From positions 1 through 64,000 of IMG/VR virus record IMGVR_UViG_3300013103_000005: a DNA stretch of 64,000 bases. One strand, written 5' to 3'. A program made the translations under genes and the position numbers. Below, piece after piece: positions 60,997 through 64,000 of the stretch. The notes under the pieces were generated by a model. That model was not told the origin of the DNA. It did no database searches and saw only the letters and a program-made list of their open reading frames with translations. The stretch comes from a virus. Position 1 is the first letter of the stretch, and each line of letters starts with the position of its first letter.

Positions 60997-61590
60997 ATGA
61001 AGAACGAAAAAATTTTGAAAATAATCAGAGAAGAATTGGATTTATTTAAGGTGTTAGATTTTTATAATATAGAATATAACCCTTCCAAAACAAAACAGAT
61101 GATAATTTGTCCTTTCCATTCGGAAATAAAACCCTCTTTATCTATTTCTGAAGATGGAAAATTATGGCATTGTTTTGGGTGTAATGCAGGCGGAGATGTT
61201 ATAAAGTTTATTGAAGAAATAGCTAAATGTGATTTTAAAGAAGCTATAGAAATAGCAAAGGAAATATTGGGAATTAAAAAAGGAAAAATCAAAATTAAAA
61301 AAGTTGTAAAGACGAAAGTTAAAGAAAAGATTTTGTTTGAAGATGTTCAAGAGGATTTGAAAAATAAATTACTCGAAGAATTGAAATTGATGTATAAGAC
61401 TTATAGAATTGTTTGTGATTTTCCTTTGTATTTGGATAAGATTTATGATTATGTTTTGAGCGTTGTTTTTGAAAAAGAAAGATGGTCTGTATCCTCTGTG
61501 AGAACCTTCCTTTCCCAATCCGAATCTTTATTTAGGCTCTCCTTTGAAAACCCTCCTAAAATTTCAAGATGGTATCCAGAAAAAGTTTAA
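60997..61590 (+). CDS. Short primase with CHC2 zinc finger, no TOPRIM domain
   Basis: The 197-residue protein has a complete DnaG-type zinc-binding domain (LDLFKVLDFYNIEY, CPFHSEIKPSLSI, WHCFGCNAGGDVIKFI) in residues 10-90, then a helical tail. The catalytic TOPRIM region is missing, so it may only recognise DNA and work with a separate catalytic protein outside the window, or be a regulator. The stop is the TAA of a palindrome copy (EKV-stop). Confidence 0.85.
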   Translation: MKNEKILKIIREELDLFKVLDFYNIEYNPSKTKQMIICPFHSEIKPSLSISEDGKLWHCFGCNAGGDVIKFIEEIAKCDFKEAIEIAKEILGIKKGKIKIKKVVKTKVKEKILFEDVQEDLKNKLLEELKLMYKTYRIVCDFPLYLDKIYDYVLSVVFEKERWSVSSVRTFLSQSESLFRLSFENPPKISRWYPEKV

Positions 61591-61603
61591 CGCGTTAAAC
61601 TTT
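61582..61603 (+). repeat. 22-bp palindrome, copy 23 (CGCG centre)
   Basis: A perfect palindrome, extendable to 24 bp. It is the last copy in the window and ends the replication module. Confidence 0.97.
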
Positions 61604-61604
61604 T

Positions 61605-61700
61605 CAAAAAAAAAATTAAAAATTTTTGTTTAAATTTATAAATTATTGGTTTATAATATTTTATGATTTTAAAATTTTTTAAAAAATTTTAAATTTTTCA
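61605..61700. promoter_or_regulatory. Extremely AT-rich tract, UP element or unwinding region
   Basis: Almost pure A/T with runs such as AAAATTTTTTAAAAAATTTT, directly upstream of the promoter at 61702. It is likely an UP element for that promoter; a DNA-unwinding element of a replication origin is also possible. No gene is present. Confidence 0.55.
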
Positions 61701-61701
61701 C

Positions 61702-61729
61702 TTGCATTTTATCGTATATACGTTATAAT
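61702..61729 (+). promoter_or_regulatory. Sigma70-type promoter of the structured RNA
   Basis: TTGCAT (61702-61707), a 16-bp spacer and a perfect TATAAT (61724-61729), with an A/T tract upstream. The expected start is near 61736. This is the clearest promoter in the window and it faces the structured RNA and the small genes after it. Confidence 0.8.
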
Positions 61730-61735
61730 ATACTA

Positions 61736-62240
61736 TAGAATATAAAGGTTCTTTGAAAATTTTAATCTTCTTTATTTCTCCCGAGACCCTCAAGAGGAAG
61801 CGGAGGGTGAGAATCCTCTTAAAAAACACAAAGGGAGAAATAAAGAAGAACGCGAGGGACGGCGGACAGTCCAAGACGCACTCAGGTGGGTGCCGAAATC
61901 GGAAAGCCTACGAAGGCCAAGTAGGCGAGTACGAGAGTAATTGGCTAGGGAAACCACCGAGAAGGTCGGTCGGGGGTTGGCTCTGAGCCCTTGATGGTCT
62001 AGATGCGAAAGGCAAGCTCGCCTTTAAATCCCTTCCTCAAACCATTTCACTTCTCCTTCCTTCTTTAAAACCTAACAAAAGAACCCAAGACACTTGCTGA
62101 GTAGGTCCGAATCTGTCAAGGGTGGCTTGTATAAGCGATCGGAGCACCTGTGTCCGGGACAGGATACCTGACGGATTTAGGCTTTTCTTGAGAGCTAACG
62201 CTCTCAAGCTAATAAGGCTATCTTTAGTCTTATTAGCTAG
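61736..62240 (+). ncRNA. Large structured noncoding RNA, class unknown
   Basis: About 500 nt without a credible gene, GC-richer than its surroundings, behind a strong promoter. Helices seen: a 17-bp perfect helix (61766-61782 with 61833-61849) that encloses a pseudoknot (ACCCTC 61786-61791 with GAGGGT 61803-61808, whose loop AAGAGGA 61792-61798 pairs with TCCTCTT 61814-61820); GCACTC/GGGTGC (61878-61893); GCCTAC/GTAGGC (61906-61926); ACCGA/TCGGT (61956-61970); AAAGGC/GCCTTT (62008-62025); AATCTGTCA/TGACGGATT (62110-62118 with 62169-62177); CTTGAGAGC/GCTCTCAAG (62187-62208). It could belong to the large phage RNAs such as ROOL or GOLLD; I cannot assign it. An internal 77-codon frame (61753-61986) is taken as chance. 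Confidence 0.82.
62187..62238 (+). terminator. Two adjacent perfect hairpins at the RNA 3' end
   Basis: CTTGAGAGC-TAAC-GCTCTCAAG (62187-62208) is followed by AGCTAATAAGGCTA-TCTT-TAGTCTTATTAGCT (62207-62238, 14 bp with one G-U pair). The two share AG. Neither has a T run, so they look like an RNA 3'-end structure or a processing signal more than a classical terminator. Confidence 0.55.
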
Positions 62241-62282
62241 TGGGCGTTATACATTATTAATATATGTATAGGAGGGAGGAAA

Positions 62283-62681
62283 ATGGCTAGAATTCAATTC
62301 AGAAAATTCGAATATGATAGAATTCTTCTCAAACTTTCCGATGACATTCACGGTTTCATCAGAGAAAAAGCGAAAAATATGGAAGTTTGCTGTTACGAGT
62401 ATAAAGACAGTCGCCTCCATATCGTTATCGGAACGACTTGGGATGGGTCGTTCCATAATCCAGGGCTTATTATTAAAGCGGAAGCGGAAATACTCAGAAA
62501 GGGATTCTGGAAACGTCTCCGCAAAAAGCTTAAAGAAGCAGAAGAGTTTTTCAGAAAAAGAATGGAGGGGGAAGAGAGCATCAACTGGGACGCTCTTAAT
62601 AAAATAAAAAGAATGAGAGGACATGCCGAGGCAATCCGTCGTTGGGAGTTGTCTCGGAAAAATAATAACCTTTTTTCATAA
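62283..62681 (+). CDS. Hypothetical protein, paralogue of the 62693 gene
   Basis: The 132-residue protein has YKDSRLHIVIGTTWDGSFHNPG, then GFWKRLRKKLKEAEEFFRK and EAIRRWELSRKN. The next gene shows the same three blocks (YEDSRLSIKIGWKWSESFHAS, GFFKRLRKKLKEAEAFF, EAISRWELSRKN), so they are paralogues. The layout is a beta hairpin domain and a basic helix. No known family. It is the first gene after the structured RNA, with GGAGGGAGG upstream; codon use is more GC-rich than in the structural genes. Early or counter-defence function is a guess from context. Confidence 0.65.
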   Translation: MARIQFRKFEYDRILLKLSDDIHGFIREKAKNMEVCCYEYKDSRLHIVIGTTWDGSFHNPGLIIKAEAEILRKGFWKRLRKKLKEAEEFFRKRMEGEESINWDALNKIKRMRGHAEAIRRWELSRKNNNLFS

Positions 62682-62692
62682 GGAGGAAGAAA

Positions 62693-63082
62693 ATGACGAG
62701 GCACTTCTATGTTAGTGAAATATGGAATTTAAAAAATGAAAAGAAGTTCAAAAAATATATATGGCTTGGGGTCTCACCTGAAATGTTCCAAGCCATATTA
62801 AGGAAAGGCGAGACATTTACTTATGAAGATTCTCGCCTTTCCATTAAAATCGGGTGGAAGTGGTCTGAGTCGTTTCATGCCTCAGACACGACCACCGATA
62901 TACAGGTCTATACAAAAAAGCGTTCTGGATTTTTCAAACGCCTTCGCAAGAAGCTCAAAGAAGCGGAGGCGTTTTTTCTTGGAACAGAAGATGATATGTT
63001 CTCTGCCTTAGATGATATTAAGAAGCAAAAAAGAGAAATTGAGGCAATTTCCAGATGGGAGTTGTCTCGTAAGAATGCTTAA
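62693..63082 (+). CDS. Hypothetical protein, paralogue of the 62283 gene
   Basis: The 129-residue protein repeats the three blocks of its neighbour (see 62283) and differs mainly in the N-terminal 45 residues (FYVSEIWNLKNEKKFKKYIWLGVSPEMFQ). The duplication in tandem with divergence in one part suggests different targets. TAAGGAGG lies upstream. Function unknown. Confidence 0.65.
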   Translation: MTRHFYVSEIWNLKNEKKFKKYIWLGVSPEMFQAILRKGETFTYEDSRLSIKIGWKWSESFHASDTTTDIQVYTKKRSGFFKRLRKKLKEAEAFFLGTEDDMFSALDDIKKQKREIEAISRWELSRKNA

Positions 63083-63103
63083 CCTTTTTAAGGAGAGAAG
63101 AAA

Positions 63104-63292
63104 ATGAAATTCAAGAAAGGCAACAAAGTCAAAATTAAAGTCGGTCGCCTAATGTCTTCTTACAGGTGGCTAGCTGATAAGGAACTAACCTATATTGGAA
63201 AATATAAAAGGGGTGCTACCACCTATGCGATTTTAAAGACGCAGGGTGGTAGCAGAATAGACGTAAATATTAAGAATGTAGAAAGGAGGTGA
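63104..63292 (+). CDS. Small SH3-like basic protein
   Basis: The 62-residue product (FKKGNKVKIKVGRLMSSY, ELTYIGKYKRGATTYAILKT, SRIDVNIKNVERR) has the strand pattern of an SH3-like or KOW-like barrel. AAGGAG is upstream and it ends 4 nt before the ring nuclease start, with which it is probably co-translated. Role unknown. Confidence 0.58.
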   Translation: MKFKKGNKVKIKVGRLMSSYRWLADKELTYIGKYKRGATTYAILKTQGGSRIDVNIKNVERR

Positions 63293-63296
63293 TATT

Positions 63297-63653
63297 ATGG
63301 CAAGATATCTGACCAATGCTTTTAGCTTAAATATGATTGGAAATAAGACAGGAATGTTTATTGTACAGAACGCAGACTTGAAGACCCTCCGGGAAATATC
63401 CGATTTGCAATCGGTAATTGGTCATCAAGCTACTGCTGATTTACTTACAGAACTTCTTGGGCGAAAGATTGAATTCAATCGAGTAGCCCTTGAACTCAAA
63501 AGCGGGGATATATTATATGTGGTTACTGTTTTCAAAAATGGTAAGCCTTTCCGTCTCCCAGAAGGAAAGGTGCTTACTAAGGAAGAACTGAAAGGGTTAG
63601 AATTAAAGATTAAAGTTATCCAGTTTGTATCGGATAACCAGAAAGAAATGTAG
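63297..63653 (+). CDS. AcrIII-1-type viral ring nuclease (DUF1874 family)
   Basis: The 118-residue protein follows the DUF1874/STIV-B116 family: YLTNAFSLNMIG at the N-terminus, SVIGHQATADLLTELLGRKIEFNRVAL in the middle and GDILYVVTVF...RLPEGKVLTKEEL. In AcrIII-1 the catalytic His lies in the GHxxTA motif; here it is His43. The family cleaves cyclic tetra-adenylate made by type III CRISPR systems and so blocks that defence. AAAGGAGGT is upstream. It belongs to a run of small early-type genes. Confidence 0.9.
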   Translation: MARYLTNAFSLNMIGNKTGMFIVQNADLKTLREISDLQSVIGHQATADLLTELLGRKIEFNRVALELKSGDILYVVTVFKNGKPFRLPEGKVLTKEELKGLELKIKVIQFVSDNQKEM

Positions 63654-63668
63654 GGAGGAGGTGAGATT

Positions 63669-63869
63669 ATGAGAGGTTTCAAAAAATTATTGAAAGTTTT
63701 AGAAGAAAATCCAAATATGATAGTTAGCAACATAGGAAGTGGTAAATATAGAATAGAAGAAATTACCGCAGGAGAATTGAGAGTACACCTTTATTACCTA
63801 TTATACGATATTTGTTGTGAGCTTGGTCTGGAGAAGGAAAGAGAAGATATTAAAGAACTTTTTAAATGA
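63669..63869 (+). CDS. Hypothetical small protein
   Basis: The 66-residue product has a helical, acidic character (KKLLKVLEENPNMIVSN, GELRVHLYYLLYDICCELGLEKEREDIKELF). GGAGGAGGT is upstream. No family is recognised. It lies directly after the ring nuclease and may act in the same early block. Confidence 0.55.
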   Translation: MRGFKKLLKVLEENPNMIVSNIGSGKYRIEEITAGELRVHLYYLLYDICCELGLEKEREDIKELFK

Positions 63870-63882
63870 AAGGAGGTGGATT

Positions 63883-64000
63883 ATGGAACTTATTAGGATT
63901 GAAGAAATTGAAAGATTGGTAAACGAGACAGGTAAGAAAGGTCTTAAAGACCTGCTTGCCAGGATGAAAGAGTTAGAACAAGGTAAGGTAGAAAAGGAAA
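63883..64000 (+). CDS. Hypothetical protein, 3' end outside window
   Basis: ATG 63883 after GAAAGGAGGT opens a frame that runs past the window end; the visible 39 residues are helical and charged (MELIRIEEIERLVNETGKKG, then LKDLLARMKELEQG). Nothing more can be said about its function. Confidence 0.55.
   Translation, partial: MELIRIEEIERLVNETGKKGLKDLLARMKELEQGKVEKE

Noticed and set aside
2714-61603. Reading the palindromes as a CRISPR array or as a tandem satellite
   Set aside because: Copies are 0.3-8 kb apart with genes between them, there are no regular spacers, and no cas genes are present.
2714-61603. Reading every palindrome as an ordinary intrinsic terminator
   Set aside because: The stem is almost entirely A/T, two copies lie inside genes, many separate genes that must be co-expressed, and real GC-rich terminator hairpins exist at 8561, 18758 and 38609, two of them directly beside palindrome copies. 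A terminator role for some copies is not excluded.
61753-61986. A 77-codon frame inside the structured RNA region
   Set aside because: It has no good ribosome site, its composition is atypical (Arg/Gly-rich and read from helix arms), and it crosses several perfect RNA helices. A noncoding RNA explains the region better.
61860-62260. tRNA, tmRNA, RNase P RNA or a second group I intron in the structured region
   Set aside because: I see no cloverleaf with a CCA-type acceptor, no tmRNA-like ends, no RNase P conserved core, and no P/Q/R/S elements. The GTCCGAATC segment resembles a T-loop only superficially.
62247-62704. Overlapping - strand and alternative + strand frames over the first paralogue gene
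   Set aside because: The + strand frames at 62283 and 62693 share protein-level conserved blocks with each other and have good ribosome sites; the alternatives do not.

Overview
The window is 64 kb of a tailed-phage genome with a contractile (myovirus-type) tail. Every gene I can support is on the + strand, genes are tightly packed with 1-30 nt overlaps or gaps, and Shine-Dalgarno sites of the AGGAGG type are common, so the host is a bacterium. The DNA is AT-rich, and the proteins are rich in Lys, Glu and Ile with Arg mostly as AGA/AGG. That would fit a thermophilic host, but this is only a hint and I cannot name the host. A type III anti-CRISPR ring nuclease (63297-63653) implies that hosts carry type III CRISPR systems.

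Layout. 1-9.4 kb is the head module: portal (cut by the window edge), small head proteins, an unexpected actin/ParM-like ATPase, zinc-ribbon proteins, a prohead-protease-like protein, an acidic scaffold-like protein, a decoration-like protein and the major capsid gene. The capsid gene is split by a 1.25-kb group I intron that carries a Vsr-fold homing endonuclease. 9.4-20.2 kb holds neck and tail completion proteins, an enlarged tail sheath and the tail tube. 20.2-36.3 kb holds tail chaperones, tape measure, hub, spike, PAAR tip, wedge proteins and an enlarged baseplate J protein. 36.3-46.2 kb holds tail fibres (one with an S74-type chaperone), two LamG-type receptor-binding candidates, and a lysis-like block (small membrane proteins, lipoprotein, transglutaminase-like protein) that also contains a free-standing CheY-like receiver. 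46.3-61.6 kb is the replication and DNA-modification module: SNF2 helicase, FEN-type exonuclease, sliding-clamp candidate, clamp loader, ParB-like protein, two radical-SAM enzymes (one with a B12-type domain), a glycosyltransferase-like protein, a UDG-DNA polymerase I fusion, a DPPY methyltransferase, a DnaB-type helicase and a short CHC2 primase.

61.6-62.3 kb has no credible protein gene. It holds a very AT-rich tract, a clear sigma70-type promoter and a roughly 500-nt GC-richer region that folds into many perfect helices, including a 17-bp helix enclosing a pseudoknot. I read this as a large structured noncoding RNA whose class I cannot assign. After it comes a block of small genes (62.3-64 kb) including two paralogues of unknown function and the ring nuclease, probably an early counter-defence block.

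The most striking genome-wide feature is a 22-bp palindrome (arms AAAGTTTAA and TTAAACTTT around CGCG or CGCA) repeated 23 times between 2.7 and 61.6 kb. It almost always sits at a gene junction just ahead of the next ribosome binding site and often supplies the stop codon of the upstream gene. Its asymmetric CGCA centre always has the same orientation. This looks like a distributed regulatory or RNA-processing element and is the best candidate here for an undescribed system, together with the structured RNA and the radical-SAM/glycosyltransferase/ParB/methyltransferase cluster.
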